The notes under the pieces are model-generated. The model did no database searches and was not told the DNA's origin. It saw only the letters and a program-made list of their open reading frames with translations. A stretch of DNA of 64,000 nt from Eonycteris spelaea (Eukaryota > Chordata > Mammalia > Chiroptera > Pteropodidae): NCBI GenBank assembly GCA_003508835.1, contig PUFA01000539.1, positions 1-64,000 of the forward strand, given 5' to 3'. Numbering within the stretch: the stretch's first letter is position 1; every line of letters starts with the position of its first letter. Below are positions 22,628 through 36,344 of the stretch, piece by piece. The position numbers and the translations under genes were made by a program.

Positions 22628-23639
22628 TAAGTTGTATGAGCTTCTTATATATTTGGGATAGTAACCCCTATTGGATGTGTCATTGGCGAATATCTTCTTT
22701 CATTCAGTAGGTTGTCTTTTCCTTTTGTTGATGGTTTCCTTTGCTGTGCAAAAGCCTTTAAGTTAGATGTAGTCCCATTTGTTTATTTTTTCTTTTGTTT
22801 CCTTTGCCTGGGAGACATATCCAAAATATATATATGTATATATTGCCAAGAGCAATGTCAATGAGTTTACTATCTATGTTCTCTTCTAGAAGTTTTTGTA
22901 ATTTAAGGTCTTAGGTTTAAGTCTTTAAGTATTTTGACTTTATTTTTGTATATGGTTTTAAAAAGTGGTCTAGTTTCATTTTTTTGCATATATCTGTCCA
23001 GTTTTCCCAATAGCATTTATTGAAGAGACTGTGTTTATCCCATAGTATATTCTTGCTTCCTTTGTTATAAATTAGTTGACCATGTAGGTATGGGTTTATT
23101 TCTGAGGGAGAAGCTACCTTTAGAATTCTGCCTACCACATTCTTCCTGTTTTGAAAATGTATACTCAAATTGCTTTTTAAAATGTTTATTATCAGGCACT
23201 TTAGATTTCTTTACTTGTGAATAAACTTAAATTATGCCTGCAAAGGTGGTGAAATGAGTGCACAGAATCTTGGACTGTACTTAAGAAATAAACTCATCTG
23301 ATGAGAACGGATATGTGAGAAACTCCAGCTTTTGGCTGGCACGCAATCCCTTCATTCCTTTCTACTAGCAGAATGTTTAATAGCAGAAAAATCATATAGC
23401 AAAAATGATTCCCCAAGTCTATTTCCAAGGCAGAATAAATGGGTAGGAGGATATGCATAGTGCCCAGAAAACTCCAGCACAAGAGCATAATTATCAAGAT
23501 AATGAACTCAGAAAATGGAAGTTGAGAGACTTCACAACACCGAGACCAACCTGAAGTGAAATATGACAAGATGAGTCTGGGTGATGTTTCTGAAACTGCT
23601 GCATTAACTCCTGCCTGGAGCTAGGATAGGCTCAAGGGC

Positions 23640-23850
23640 TATAGTTCTTTAAGTGTGATCCTTGGACCATTAGCATCAGCATCACCTGAGAACTTTTTAG
23701 AAATGTAAATTTAGGGCCCCAAACCAGACCTATTAAATCAAAAACACTAGGGATAGGGCCCAGCTGTTCCAGTTTTAACAAGCCCTCCAGGTGATTCTGA
23801 TGCAGGCTAAAGAGAGTATAAAAGTGATTTCAAAGGGATCCCAAAGTGGT
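23640..23850. mobile_element. hAT-Charlie non-autonomous relic, MER20-like
   Basis: 'tgtgatccttggaccattagcatcagcatcacctg', 'gaaatgtaaatttagggcccc', 'cagacctattaaatc' and 'acaagccctccaggtgattctgatgc' match the usual MER20/MER5-type layout. Terminal inverted repeats are eroded. Confidence 0.72.
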
Positions 23851-24894
23851 TTCCCTTTCTAAAGAAGGCTCTCAAGATAATGAGGAGAAAGGGAAAAGAT
23901 TTGCTCTCTTACAGGATATCCTTCTGCTGGGCCACCGCATTACACAATGATCTGAAAGAGACACATTATCTGAAGGATGTAAGGATATTATATAAAAACA
24001 TCATAGATTTTCAATTACCTTTTATGTATAACAATGTGTGAGTGATTTTCCAAGATGTGGGCACAGAATTATTTCCTCTAGAAGTTTATTAAAAAGACAT
24101 AGTTCCCTAACACCAAATTTGAATATTTCCTCTATTATAGGAGTTTCATTGCTCAGAATCTGTAGGAACATTTTCAATCTACAACAATATATAGTTATAT
24201 TTTGTGCCCCGGGGGCAGGAATATTTAAAATTTGAAAAATATCCCCCAAGAGATTCTGATCAATTTCTTCATTTCTCTCCTCATGATGAAAGCACAAAAA
24301 TTTCCAACCTGAGTTGAATATACTCCTAAATCATTCAACTGGAGTCCTTCAGATCTGCCAATTTTTCACTCCTGACCCAGGGTGTGGAGGGGAATGTTAC
24401 CAATTTGGCTGCTAAATGAATAGTGCTGAATAAAAGTAGGGACCTAAAGAGTAACAGTGAGCCTTGTCTCTTTACACAGTGAGTTTCTCCTTTGGCTGAA
24501 CTTGAATGTGAGGCTGGCAAGCTGCCCAGCTCATCAGAGAGTGAACAAATTTACTGTGAGTGAATTCAGGAGGTAAAGGGAGTAGAAAAGGTCAAGGACA
24601 TGGTTGAACTCATGTATAGGCCTGACTCCTAAAAAGAGAGGTATGCACCAAACATGTTTAGAGGAACTGAGACTTGTCTTTATCTTTCCATGCTAAATAA
24701 AGATTGACTGCATTTTCACAGATACTATATGCTTTTATTTTTGTTTTGCTTTGTTTTGTTTGTTGGTGGCTCTAAGACCAAAATAAATGACTTTTCTTGA
24801 TGTTTTTACATTCAAATTTTGACATACACAGGTAGCAACTCTTGAAATACATTCCTTGACAGCTGCTTGCACACCAGCTCTGTCTGCTATTTCC

Positions 24895-25075
24895 AAACTC
24901 TGAAGGCTTGGGCAAGTCACTTAGCATCTCAGTGACTCATCTGTGAAATATAAATATAACAGTTCTTACCACATTAGGTAATTTTAAGGATTAAATGAGT
25001 TCATTACTGTCAAGCACTTATAGTTGTACCCTGAATAGGCTAGGCATACAACTAATGAAAATTATTATTGCTGTT
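24895..25075 (+). repeat. MIR SINE fragment
   Basis: 'ttgggcaagtcacttagcatctc', 'catctgtgaaatataaatataac' and 'ggattaaatgagttcat' give the central and right part of MIR in sense orientation. Confidence 0.75.
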
Positions 25076-25845
25076 GTGGTTTCCCTTGCCCTGCATCTTT
25101 CACACATTAAAAAAAATTCAATCAAGTAAATCTGAAGATCCAATTGGCTTTATTAAGCAATTTTGTGAATCAGGCAGCATCCCACCTAGTAACTAGAAGG
25201 GCACAAAACGGAAGGTGTTCATAGGAATAAGGAGGGGCAAGAGAGCTATTGACAAAAGAAAGGATTCTTTTGTGGCATCTTTTCTTTGGGGAAAGAGGAG
25301 GGGAAGGGTTTTTATCATGTAGATTGCTTCTTATTTCTATGGGGGATGCAGAGGGCCCATATGACATTATTTTACTGGTGCTTGGCCAGAAAATTCCAGG
25401 CTGGTTGACTAAGATTATGTTTCTGGGAGAGGTTATAAACAGTCATCAGATCACGCATTAAATCTAGGTTTGGCATCACCGGCTTTGGCATAAGTGACGT
25501 CATTTTTGGACCTGTGGTTTTCTCTTAAACACAGTTCTCACATTTTCCATTCCTCATCCAGTATGTACCACATACCTGGTAAACATAACTAGGGGAGAAG
25601 AAAAGAGGCTATTTATTGAGGATAAAATAAACATTGAGCGTCCCCAAAATGCCACACCCCATCTGCCTGCATAGTACCTCCTGTCTTCTCTCACTGTCCA
25701 TCAGTTTGATAACAAAATAGGAAAATGAAAAAATAACAAAGAGTTACTATAATGACCTGGATATGTGGCCTTTTAACATTCAGAGATGCAAAAAGTAGAA
25801 ACTAGCAAAAACAAATTTTAAATCATTCCAACATAATGTACAGTC

Positions 25846-26185
25846 TGTATCAGTCAGGATAGTCAAAGTCTTGCACAGTAACAAAGAAGCCCAACATTGT
25901 AGTGACACATAACAACAACAAGGGCTTATTTCTTGCTCACATAACATGTTTGTCATGGGGAAGCTGCGTCCCTACACCATAGCTCTCTTCTGTGACTTGG
26001 ACTGATAGAGCAACCAGCTTCCAAGAGTTGCTATACTGTAACCCTGTCACATGAAAAAGAATACAAGGCAAATCATGTACTGAATCTTAAAGCTGTAGCC
26101 CAGAAATGAGTCACTTCTACTCACATTCCTTTGGCTAAAGCAAATCAGATGTCTATACTTAACTTCAGCAGGGTACACTAAATCT
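25846..26185. repeat. Old LTR-like interspersed repeat
   Basis: It starts 'tgtatcagtcaggatagtc' and includes 'aacaacaacaagggcttatttcttgctcac', 'gtttgtcatgggg' and 'gagtcacttctactcacattcc'. This word order is common in placental genomes, but I cannot name the family with certainty. Confidence 0.5.
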
Positions 26186-26859
26186 TTGAAGCCATATTTT
26201 AAAAACCATAAACATTATAAACTATGGCTTCAAAAGAAATAATTAAAACTATTTAATATTTAACAGTATAAAAACACAAATTGACCTGAAATGAATCATC
26301 TCAACTCTAACTGTAAATTACATGAATTCAATTTTTTCAGTCTTTAATGTCTATTTAATTAGCATACTTTTCCAAAACCATAACCACAAGCAGAATTATA
26401 TGATTTTCAAGCATTTCAGTTGTCTAAGAACTGCATAAAAAAGTCAGTCTCATTCCCACTTTAGGACAATAGAGAGATAAGTGAATATTTTCCTGAGTTG
26501 TTTGTATTATTCCAAATTCATAGATATATAAAGCCTAAAGTACATTTTTTTCTGTAATGTGTTTTGTTTCTGATGTTCAGTGTGTGTGAATACATGTATT
26601 CGAATTGCTTTAATCTAAAGTAACTCCTTAAAACGGGCTTTGACTAGGAAGTGTATTTTTGAGAAAGCCTCTGAAGTTTACTAGATTGTAAGCATGGACT
26701 ATAGTTTTTTGGATTTTTTAAACTTAACATTGGTAATACCAGCTGTAGAATTCAATGTTTGCATTTAGAACCAATTCTGATTTACCTATAGTCATGGAAT
26801 CATCATCATCAAACAGTATCTTAATTTACTAAGTTTAATGTTATTATCTAATATTTTCA

Positions 26860-27020
26860 GTGCTCATAAGGAGGAGCTATTGTTTCTCTCATATTTTACA
26901 CATTTGGAGACTGAGAATCGGTTAAAGGACTTAACTAGGGTCACACAGTAAATGACAGAGGGAACCCTCACATCCCAGTCCCCTGGTACCAGAGTCAGTG
27001 CTCATAAATGCCACTCTATT
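26860..27020 (-). repeat. MIR SINE fragment, antisense
   Basis: 'atattttacacatttggagactgagaatcgg', 'gacttaactagggtcacacagtaaatgacagag' and 'agtcagtgctcataa' are the reverse complement of the MIR core. Confidence 0.8.
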
Positions 27021-27769
27021 TTCAATCCCTACTAAAGCCCCACAAAATAAAATAGGATGGTTTTGAGATAGGAGTAGGTAAAACTTGCCCCAAAGGGTCA
27101 CTTATTATCTACCCATTAAAGAATAAGTCCCATACAATGATATCTTTGTTTTCAATATATAAGTAGCGAATAGCAGGATTTGTAGGTATAATGAAAGAAA
27201 TGAAAGAACAGTGTGCTCAAAGATAAGTAGATGAATTCTTTATGTTAAAGGGAAAATAACTATTTAAAAAAATGAGGTTAAACTGATAGGTATGTCTGTG
27301 GCTTCTTTAGTAAAATATAGATGATCGGCAAAGTAGCTTCAACTCACCTATTGAGCAATGAACCTCCAGGCATGCCAAGAGATGTATAGTAGCCAAAGTG
27401 TCATAACAGGCTTTTAGTTTTCAGTAGGATCAGACAGGAATTACATTCTAACTCAGATTAATTCCAACATCCGAGCAATTGAATACCTTGACCAGATGGT
27501 TAATGAGACCATTGACAGAAGAATGTGAAATCAATTTTGTTTTATTGTGGCTTTTCAGTTTACATTCCCTTCACAAAGAAAAGCTGATGAATTACATTGG
27601 AAAATATTTGTAACCAGAAAATAAATTGCTATATTAATAACTTTGCTGAGGTAGGTAGGCTATACTATAAAGGGCATATATTTTTAGGTAAATTGCTGGT
27701 TTTTTTAAGAATTTTCTATTTGGAAAGCTAGCTTGGTTAGCCATGGTGCAGAAAAAAAAGTTAAAATAC

Positions 27770-28303
27770 TGTACCTGAAACAGCCATTTTGAGAATGCTT
27801 GTAAGTTCGGACCTTAGCTGGCATCAGGAAACTTGAATTTTGGGAGGCTTCAAACCATTCCCAGAACTGTTAAGGGTAGCTCACTGTGTCTAAACTTTTT
27901 TCGTAAACAATTGGTTCATGCCAAACTCCTGCTTTCCTTCTGGGAGTGTAGAATTTTGATATATGACTGGCAGAGAGTACCTACATGATCAGTCCCCAAT
28001 AAAAACCCCAGCTGCTGAGTCCCTAATGGGTTTCCCTGGGCAGAAACATCAGCATGTGTTGGTGCATTTTTGTTGCTAGGGGGCAAATGAGCTCTGAGTG
28101 ATCAGTCATGGGAGGAAGATAGCAAAAGGAAGCCCACACACATTTCTCTAGATTCTGCTTGTGTCTTTTCTCCTCTTGATCTTGCTGTCTATCCATACTA
28201 CATCATTGTAATAAATATTAGCCATGCATACAACTATATGCTGAATTCCATGAATCCTAGGTGAATCTCCAAATATGGGTGCAGTCTTGGAGCCCGTGAC
28301 ACA
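27770..28303 (+). mobile_element. Solo LTR of an old endogenous retrovirus
   Basis: The segment runs from about 'tgtacctgaaacagcc' to 'gagcccgtgacaca', with TG...CA-like ends and a polyadenylation-type word 'gtaataaatattagcc' at about 28,210. The following 'acaactatatgctgaattcc' and 'gtgcagtcttggagcc' are typical of an ERVL/ERV1-class LTR 3' part. No retroviral coding sequence is attached on either side, so it is a solo LTR. Family name uncertain. Confidence 0.6.
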
Positions 28304-31300
28304 GCTACTTTCCACGGGCATTTTATCCTTCCAGGCTTTTAAAAAGCAAACTTAACGTGTTTCATCAGAAAGTTGTAGAAAGACTATGTCTAACCCATGT
28401 TCTGACAAGGTAAATAAAGTTCCAAATATATTTGCAGTCTGTGATTTCAATATATCAGCTTGCAACAAACATTTTATACAGTAAGAAGCTCTGGAAGGGA
28501 ATCAGGAAGGCAGTGAATGCACACAGCAGAAAAATAAGCTGAAATGTCATTGTTTCTCTAGCCTTGGGCACAATTAGTCTTTGTTCTGAGAATTGTGAGG
28601 GAAAAAATCTAAGAAGCCATAGGAAGATTTCCTGTGGACTTTCAAAAATATCAGCTGAGGGAGAAAGTGGGCAGAGAAAAACAGGGATCATGTTATTAAT
28701 GAATGCCATCTTTTAAAATTCAGTAACATTACCTTCACTACAACATCAGTATATGTTTTGTCTATTATTTTTAAGTGTTGGAGGACTATTCAATATTCGT
28801 GAACAAAGGAAGGAAAAATATTCACACAATGTGTTTTGAAGTGGGATTTCAAACGAAAGAAAAGAACAAAGCAGACTGTTATTGAGGTCATCACATTAAT
28901 AGAAAAAAATGCCTGACATCAGGTAGAATTAAAATGCCAATTCCATAATAAATATGTAATGAAGAGCTACTGTAACACAATATCTTCAAAGCATCAGTGT
29001 AATTATTTCTCATCCTTTAAAGCAATGTGAATTTTCAGAATGCATAAAAAGCAATGTTACGACAGTATTTAACACATTTCATAGTTTCATGGGGTATTTC
29101 CAGAAAATGAGTAATAATTTAAGAAAGAGATTTAATCCATTGAGAGTGTGGCTTGAAACTCTTTTCCTTTCCTCTAAGATTCCTATGATATTTCTGCATC
29201 CTTACTATCTACCTCCCTTGTCTTTCCCCTTGCCACTCATTTACTACTTTATAATTAACTTCATTTTTCCCCTACAAATGAAATGACTTCTTAAAGGAAG
29301 AGAAATTAAGAAGATTGACCTTAAAGGGAAATCTGTTTTGAGAGAAAGTTGCAAGAGGATAGGATTAAAAGGAGAAAGATAGTAAGAGTGATAAATAGTT
29401 TGAGGACAATAGATTTTTATCACTGGCATGGAGTTACTCTAATTGTAATGTTTAAACCCATTGAAATAATCTGTCATTAAAATAGAAGTGATATGACAAA
29501 TAATTATGTCTATCAAAGAATTTTAATATTGTCTTAAAAGGATTATTTTCCAATACTCAGTTCAGTTAGAACATGTAAATCATTTGTAACAAAAACATTT
29601 TCCTGTTATATTTTTCATAATAAAGGTAAGTGGATTTAGCTTCACAAAATATTTTCCACTAAGACTTTAAACTCTTTTAAAGAACAGAAGTAAATCAATT
29701 ACTCTTTACTAATATTTTTCTCCCACACCTTCAAACTCTTCTTCTTTATTGGGGGTATTTTTATTTACTTCCCTGATCATAATTAATATAGATCCTTTAA
29801 TATTCTTGTCTAATAATTTAAACAACTGGGTAAAGTTAGCATTGATCTCTGTTGATTGTCTTTTCTCCTAAAAATTGGGCCCCGTTTTCCTGTTTTGTTG
29901 CATAATTTTGGATTTTACCCTGAATGTTGTGAATGTTATGTCTTGGAGACTCTAGATTCTGTTATAGTCTCCTGAAGAGTCTATTTTTATATTTTGTTTG
30001 TATATTTGTCTTTAAATAAGGACATCATTTGACGGGTTTCAAATTACATGGTCTGAATCTCCTGAGGTCGCAACATCTCAAACTTTGGTTCTTTTAGATT
30101 TAGCTGTGTTAATTTGAGCCTACCCCAGCACATGTGTGATTCAGGGATCAGCCATAGTATTAGGCAAAGTTTATGGAGAGAAATTGGCCCACTCTTCCTC
30201 TCTGTCCTCGGGCTAAAAAACGGAAAACTGGCATTGTGCCCTGGTCTTTCTTCCAAATTTCAAATTTCCTCCAGGATCTACCTGTTTTTTGTTTATTCTC
30301 CTATGCCTCTTAGTCACTGTTTTGTGTTATTTTTGGTACTTTTTTCCGGAGTTTTCAATGGTTTCCTGTGGCAAGGTTGGCTCTAGTAGAGCTACTTTAC
30401 TATACTAATAGCAAAACTTTATAGCTCTATGTAATTTCAAATATTATAACTGTAAAGTAAGCTTTGTGACTGTAAAGATTTTATAGTATTTTTTTCTAGT
30501 GGGATGTTATGATAAAAACAATCAAACTACCTAATAAAGGAGAGCCTACCAAAGACAACTTTTCTATAAGCTATTTAAATATAGAAAAAATAGAATTTTT
30601 CAAAAGATTGTAAAATAAAAATAAGAAATAAATAGAAAGATAATTACTTACAAATTCATATATAAATTAATGATATTTGAAGGAAAAATAGGTGGCATTA
30701 CAGAAGACATAAGGTGATAAGTACATACAAAGACTGTAGTAACCTTGATTTTAAGCTATTTTAAAGACACTGAACTTCAGTACAGGTTTTCTCCCTCGAA
30801 GTCTGATGTGGATTGGCAGGGGTTCTCTTCCATATAGTGACTCAGGGATCCAGGTTTCCACCATATTGTGATGTTGCCATGTAAATATGTGACTTGCATA
30901 ACCTCTGCTACAGGGAAAGAAAGAGCCAGAGAGTTGCTTGCACACAGACTTTTTACAGCCAGATCTGGAAATTGTGTGCCACTTCTGTCTATATCCCATT
31001 GATTAGAAGTCAGTGAAATGGTCCCAATCTATCTGGAAGGGAGTTTGGGAATGTTGTCTTTTTGTGTGTCCAGGAAAAAAAAATGGTATGATGAATACAT
31101 TAGCATTGTGTATGCTATGTTCTGCTTTTAATCAAGGCTATTAGGAAAAAAAAGATATGATTTTTACTTCACATTTATCTTCTTAATAAGAGAAAGGTAT
31201 TTCTTTCTCGTATATTACAAGAATATTGGTAGGACCAAGGTTACCTCAGAAAAGTATTTATGCAGTTGATCCAAAGGGACCAAAGAGGATTACTTATGAT

Positions 31301-33332
31301 GAAGAGCAATATATTTATTTATATACAAAATGATATTTGGGGCATTTATGGTATTTTAGAAGATATTATTTCTTCTCCTTTTTCTCAGTGGTCTTAGCAA
31401 CCTGCTTTATAATACAAGGGTAATATAGAGTGTGTGGTTGGTGTACAATAAGAGACATATGTAGTTTTTACATACGAAAAGGGATCTATGTAGCATATAT
31501 GGAGGGTAGGAGCACTGGAGACCTGCCACTGGTGCAACTGGGACTGCCTTCATGCTGAGTGCCCTTTATCCCAGGGAGGCTAGCAGACTGGGCTTTGACT
31601 TTCTCTCTTAGGACTCTCTGACTTAACATGTAGGAGAAGCCTACATGTAATCCATTCAGGAATCCCAAAGCCTGGAAGGTTCTCCACTGATTACTAATTT
31701 TCTCTTTGGAAGTATTTCTTGAATTGGATTTTAGACTTAATATGCATAAGTTGTTTTATTGTTATAGTTGGGTTTTAATTTTTTAAACTTGGAATATCTT
31801 AGCTGATCTTTTATAATTTATCTGGTGGGTTTCTTTGTATTATTATAACTAAATTTAAGCTTTTTCCTTAATTTTGCTAAGTAAATGTTTAACATACTTG
31901 GTTTTATTTTTTATCTCCTTTCAGAAATATATACAGAAAGGGAGAGAAGTGGAGATAGAAACTAAAAGATACAGGAATAGACAGAGACTTCTATACCCAT
32001 ACATACAGTACTTTTGTGAAGAAATTATCAAAAACTATTTTCTGAAAGAGCCAATATTTCTGTCACAATTTTAGCAAAATTTATTTTATTTTAATGTAAT
32101 ATATATTTTCTAGAATTATATACTATATTTAATATGTTATGATATAAATAAGTTAATATATATTATGATTATATATTATATACAGTATTTTCTAGAATTT
32201 ATACAATGCACAGTATATGAAAAATACATCAAAATGTTGAAAGAAAAAATTATTCTGTTTCATCATTCAATTACTGTTTACAATTTAGAAAACTTCTGCA
32301 CTGAAAACTTAATGTTTTTTGTAGGTAGTGAGTAAATCTACTACAGAGTCATGAACAGCTGGTTAACTAAGGAGGCAGTCTGTAGAAATAGGGAGAATGG
32401 AAGATTAAAGACATTGACATTAGAAGAGCATAGAGCAACTAAATGAATGAAAAGAGTAAAAATATTATAAAAGTATATAGTCTTAACATTTTATGGGAAA
32501 GAAAGGAAGTGATAAGCCACAAGCAAAATCTCTTAGATCAAGAAAAACCCCTAGTGCTAGTTCCTCGATAGAAAAAAAAATTGAGAGATAGCTCATAAAC
32601 CCCCTAGGCAGAAAAATTGATGTCACCCCAAAGACATTAGTCCTGAGAGCCCTGTGGGACTTCAGAGAAGCCAAATTGCTTCAGAATGTTCTTCCCGGAG
32701 GAAATAAACAGCATGAGGTAAAACCAATTAATCTAGTTTTATGGCCCAAGTTAGGAAAGAGCAATCTGGCAATTTCCTCTCTGGATGTAAGAAAATAAAT
32801 GATTCTGTTTATATTTATTTTGGTTATATATTTTATATGTAAGTCTTACATCTTTTTTGAAATGAGTACCACCCTTCCATTTAGGATTAATAACAGAAAA
32901 ATGCACATTCAAGCAGGGGTTTTATTTATTATTGAGTTCAAAATTGAATAAGAGATGACTATAAAAGCTAAAGAATTTATGAAGAATCTTTAAATAATTT
33001 ATAGAGGAGTATAACTGAGCAAAGTAAGGGAAGAGACTGGGAAGAAGATAAGAGCAAAGGATGGAAAGAGGGGAAGCAGGTGGGAAGGAGGGAAGATTTT
33101 TCCTTAAACTATCAATAGATTTTGTTTTTAAAAGAAATGAGCCATGTATGGTATAAGTTCCCAAAGTTAATCTGAAAATCTCCATTACCAAAGTTCTTAA
33201 ATGGATTTTAAAAGTTAAATTACTGCTAAATTTCTCAGAGTTTAGGCATTCTAGACATCCCTGTTTAAAACACTGACCTAATTAGTTTTTCAGTTTATTT
33301 TTCACCATCAGTTCTTTAGTCTCTAAGGTAAG
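28304..33332. other. AT-rich unique DNA; no gene seen
   Basis: Five kilobases with no recognisable exon, RNA gene or clear repeat. TA-rich blocks occur near 32,090-32,200. Open stretches are all under 95 codons, AT-biased and without family resemblance. Confidence 0.5.
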
Positions 33333-33796
33333 TGTGGTAGGCTGAATAATGACCCCAAAGATATTCACATCCTAACCCCAGGAACCTGTGATTATATTAT
33401 CAAACTTCGTAAAAGGGCTTTTGCAGACATGATTAAGTATCTCGAGATGGGGAGATTAGCCTGCATTATTTAAGTGGGCCTTAAATGCAATCACAATCAT
33501 TCTTATAAGAGGAATGCAGAGGGAGATTTGGCAACAGGAGAAGAAATGTGACAATGGAAGCAAGAGGTTTGAGAGAAGCAAGAGATTGGAGTGATTTGAG
33601 AAAGGAGGGAAAGGGACCACTAGCCAAACAATATAGGTGACTTCCAAAAGTTGGAAAAGGCAAGGAAACAAATTCTCCACTGAAGTCTCCAGAAAGAACA
33701 GAACCCTACAAAACAATAATTTTATACTTTTTATGCTGTTTTAAGTCAGTAAATTTGTGGTAATTTTTTTTACAGTAACAATAGGAAACTAATACA
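33333..33796 (+). mobile_element. MLT1-type (MaLR) solo LTR, near complete
   Basis: The element starts 'tgtggtaggctgaataatga' and carries 'gatattcacatcctaacccc', 'gcttttgcagacatgattaag', 'gatggggagattagcc', 'gtggccttaaatgcaatcac'-like words and 'tgctgttttaagtcagtaaa', ending 'caataggaaactaataca'. Both ends fit the TG...CA rule. It is about 464 bp, a little shorter than a full LTR, so an internal deletion is likely. Confidence 0.82.
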
Positions 33797-34639
33797 GCAA
33801 GCCAGTTTGAATAGCTCTGAAAACTACATAAAGGGACTATATATATAGTCATATGTGCATATATGTAAAGCTATTGATATATTCACATATAAAATTCTTC
33901 ACACACATATACATATATATGAAGTCAAATATCTGACACGTTAAATTTTTAATAAAAATGGAAAATACTACATATTCCTCTGGAATCATCTGCAGTAGCG
34001 TTTTGATACATAATATCACTATATCACTTGTATTATACTCAATCTTAACCCAAAGGCTAATATATGATTAGTACACTACTTGTGATTGTGATAAAACACA
34101 GATGAAATTAAAAGATGGCAGAAACTCTCTTAAAGTGACCTCCTCCTGAAGGAGTTGTGGATTAACTGATGATCTCTATTTCAACTGTAAAACATACTAA
34201 CTGATGCCACAGCGCATTAACACTCTTGGGCAATACTACCTATGTTTACTTCTGGTCCCACCAGTTAAGTTGTCTGCTCTAAGAAAAGTTGTGTTTGCTC
34301 TCAAACCAATTTATTTCAATTATACATCCCTAATTTGATCACAAATATTATAATTCAATGTGTACAGTTTTAATTCCATAATTTGACAAGATATTTCATA
34401 AACTAATGAAATATAAGTTGGAAAAGAAAACTATTGCTTTCATGAAAATACTTTGGAAAGATTTAATATGAATGAATGTCTAATAAAAATTGGTGTTAAA
34501 GTATCTATGGAAGAGACAACTTAAAAGTTTTGAAAAAAAATTGTAAAAACCTGAAAGGATTCTTTACTTAGATTGCTTCACAAATGTCTTTAGTTTCTAA
34601 AAGCCCTTCTCTAAGGACACACACAGATGTGGAAATTAG

Positions 34640-34860
34640 AGATGATGTTGTGCTGGTTAAGAGTGTAAACTTGAGAGCCAGACAACCTATGTTTTAACCT
34701 TATCTCTACCATTTACTGACTGTGTAATCTTAGGCAAGTTTCTTAACCTCATATATAAAATAAAGATGAAAATAATTGCTACCTCAAAGAGATATCTGGG
34801 AAGATTAAAAGTGCTTGATATATAGTAAGTGCTCAATTATCGCTATTAATACTATTACTG
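34640..34860 (+). repeat. MIR SINE, nearly full length
   Basis: The order is 'gctggttaagagtgtaaac', 'gagagccagacaacc', 'ccatttactgactgtgtaatc', 'ttaggcaagtttcttaacctc', 'gaaaataattgctacctc' and 'tagtaagtgctcaa'. This covers the tRNA-like head, the core and the L2-like tail. Confidence 0.88.
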
Positions 34861-35194
34861 TTACTATACATGTGGTTTATTCAAGAATGATTATCTGGAT
34901 CATCTATTGTAGAGCCATACTCAAAGAGTCCTGGGCTTTATGTCAAAAGACTGATAACTAAATGCAAATATAGTTTTATATTAAAATAAAATGTTCAATT
35001 CTCCACTTCAGCCAATTTTGCCTACTAACAAACCAACTCCAATCTTAATCCTTTATGATGAGAGATTCTTCTATAGTTTGGTTTATTTTTCTATAAATTA
35101 TTAGCTTAAAAACACAGATGTAAGACCCAAATCCTATGAAAATTCAAAGCTGCCATAACACATAAGTATCACTTTATGCAATCATTTTTGTGTG

Positions 35195-35455
35195 TGTTTT
35201 TATTTATTTATTTTTATTTTTTGAGATTTCATTTTATTATTAGTTTCAAGTGCACAATACATTGTTTAGACATTTATATGGTTTATGAAACAATCCCCCT
35301 AATTGCTCCTTCTCTCCTCTGGCTCTCCCCTTAGCCATTACATTAATGCTAACTGCATTCCCTATGGTGTGCTCCCCATCCCCTATATCAACTACTCATT
35401 TGTACTTCTTTAACCTTTCACCTCATTCTCCCAGCCCCCCAACCCATATATATCT
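35195..35455 (-). mobile_element. L1 3' UTR fragment, antisense
   Basis: 'tttcaagtgcacaatacattg', 'ttagacatttatatgg', 'caattgctcc'-like and 'tatggtgtgctccccatccc' blocks match the copy at 37,640-38,033 and belong to the same L1 subfamily. Strongly truncated. Confidence 0.78.
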
Positions 35456-36344
35456 AGGACAATAAAACAATCTACCTGTGGCCTATGTCATCCTCTACCA
35501 CTCTGGCTCTGCTCTTCACTGTCCACACACCATTCATCTTGCACAATAAGGGCCAAGGGCCTTTCAAAGTGAGATTGCCTTCTGTAACTGGTACAGGGGG
35601 ATTCCCTTTGACACTGCTTTCAAACATTTCAATGCTGTTGCACCTCTGCTGTTATCTTACTTAACAGGATCATATTGAAATAGGTGGCGTCAGAACTATC
35701 CTGAGACCTAGCCTATTGTATTGTCCTGAGTCACCCAGAGGGGACTACCCACCAGAAACGAGGGAAATGGATCACTACCTCCTGACAAAAGAAACAGAAT
35801 TTCCTTTTTTCTTATTCAGGGTTACAATAACTTATTAACTACTTCTGGTTAGATAATAATGGGCTAAAGTGAAGAGGGTAGTGGAATCCCAGGTTGCTTC
35901 TGATAGAGTCATTTCAGTGCTTAGTAATTAGGAATTGGGTTTTCTCAAATATCTTACATTAGAAATTTGTAATTTTTTGGTGACAAAATGTCCCCAGTTT
36001 TTGGATCAGACTGGGGGAAAATACCCTAAAGTCTACAGCTGTTTTTCAAAAGGGAAGACCAAATGGGAAGGAGGGAAATATAATAGAATAATATTTGTTA
36101 AGGTGGGACTCTATTGGGCTTCTTCCCAGGTAGTAAAAGGAACTTGGCCTTTCTTCTCCCAACAATAATAGATTTAGGAAAATCCACTGAAATTGTTATT
36201 ATACTAAAGATATATTAGAGCTGAAGATGAAATACCCACCAAACATTCAAACTAAATAGAGTAAATAGAAAATTACTAAATGTTGCCTCTATTTTTGTTT
36301 TAAAGCTATATGTTTGTTTGATTAAAGGAATTCAGAATTTCTGT

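Larger units (their letters stand above)
21553..23105 (-). mobile_element. LINE-1, 5'-truncated, antisense, with target duplication
   Basis: On the minus strand the copy has an ORF2 C-terminal part (about 23,105-22,300; readable words include KDSLFNK-, [17 protein letters not shown] and [15 protein letters not shown] residues) and then a 3' UTR down to 21,553. The flanks carry an imperfect target-site duplication: gggaaagtcacctgta at 21,537-21,552 and gggagaagctaccttta at 23,106-23,122. Its 3' UTR includes an internal 83-bp-period duplication. Coding is broken. Confidence 0.88.
20846..23139 (-). mobile_element. MLT1-type (MaLR) LTR, split by an L1
   Basis: The left portion (20,846-21,552) starts 'tgtattagttttctattgctg' and continues with 'tagcttaaaagaacacaac', 'cttcaaagccagcaac' and 'gcccacacagataatccagg', the usual antisense order of an MLT1 LTR. 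After the L1, the expected far end 'ttctgcctaccaca' is present at 23,126-23,139. The LTR is thus complete apart from decay and has TG...CA-type ends. It is a non-coding solo LTR of an old retroviral family. Confidence 0.8.

Noticed and set aside
27770..28303. Possible provirus attached to the LTR
   Set aside because: No gag, pol or env-like coding is seen on either side, so only a solo LTR is reported.
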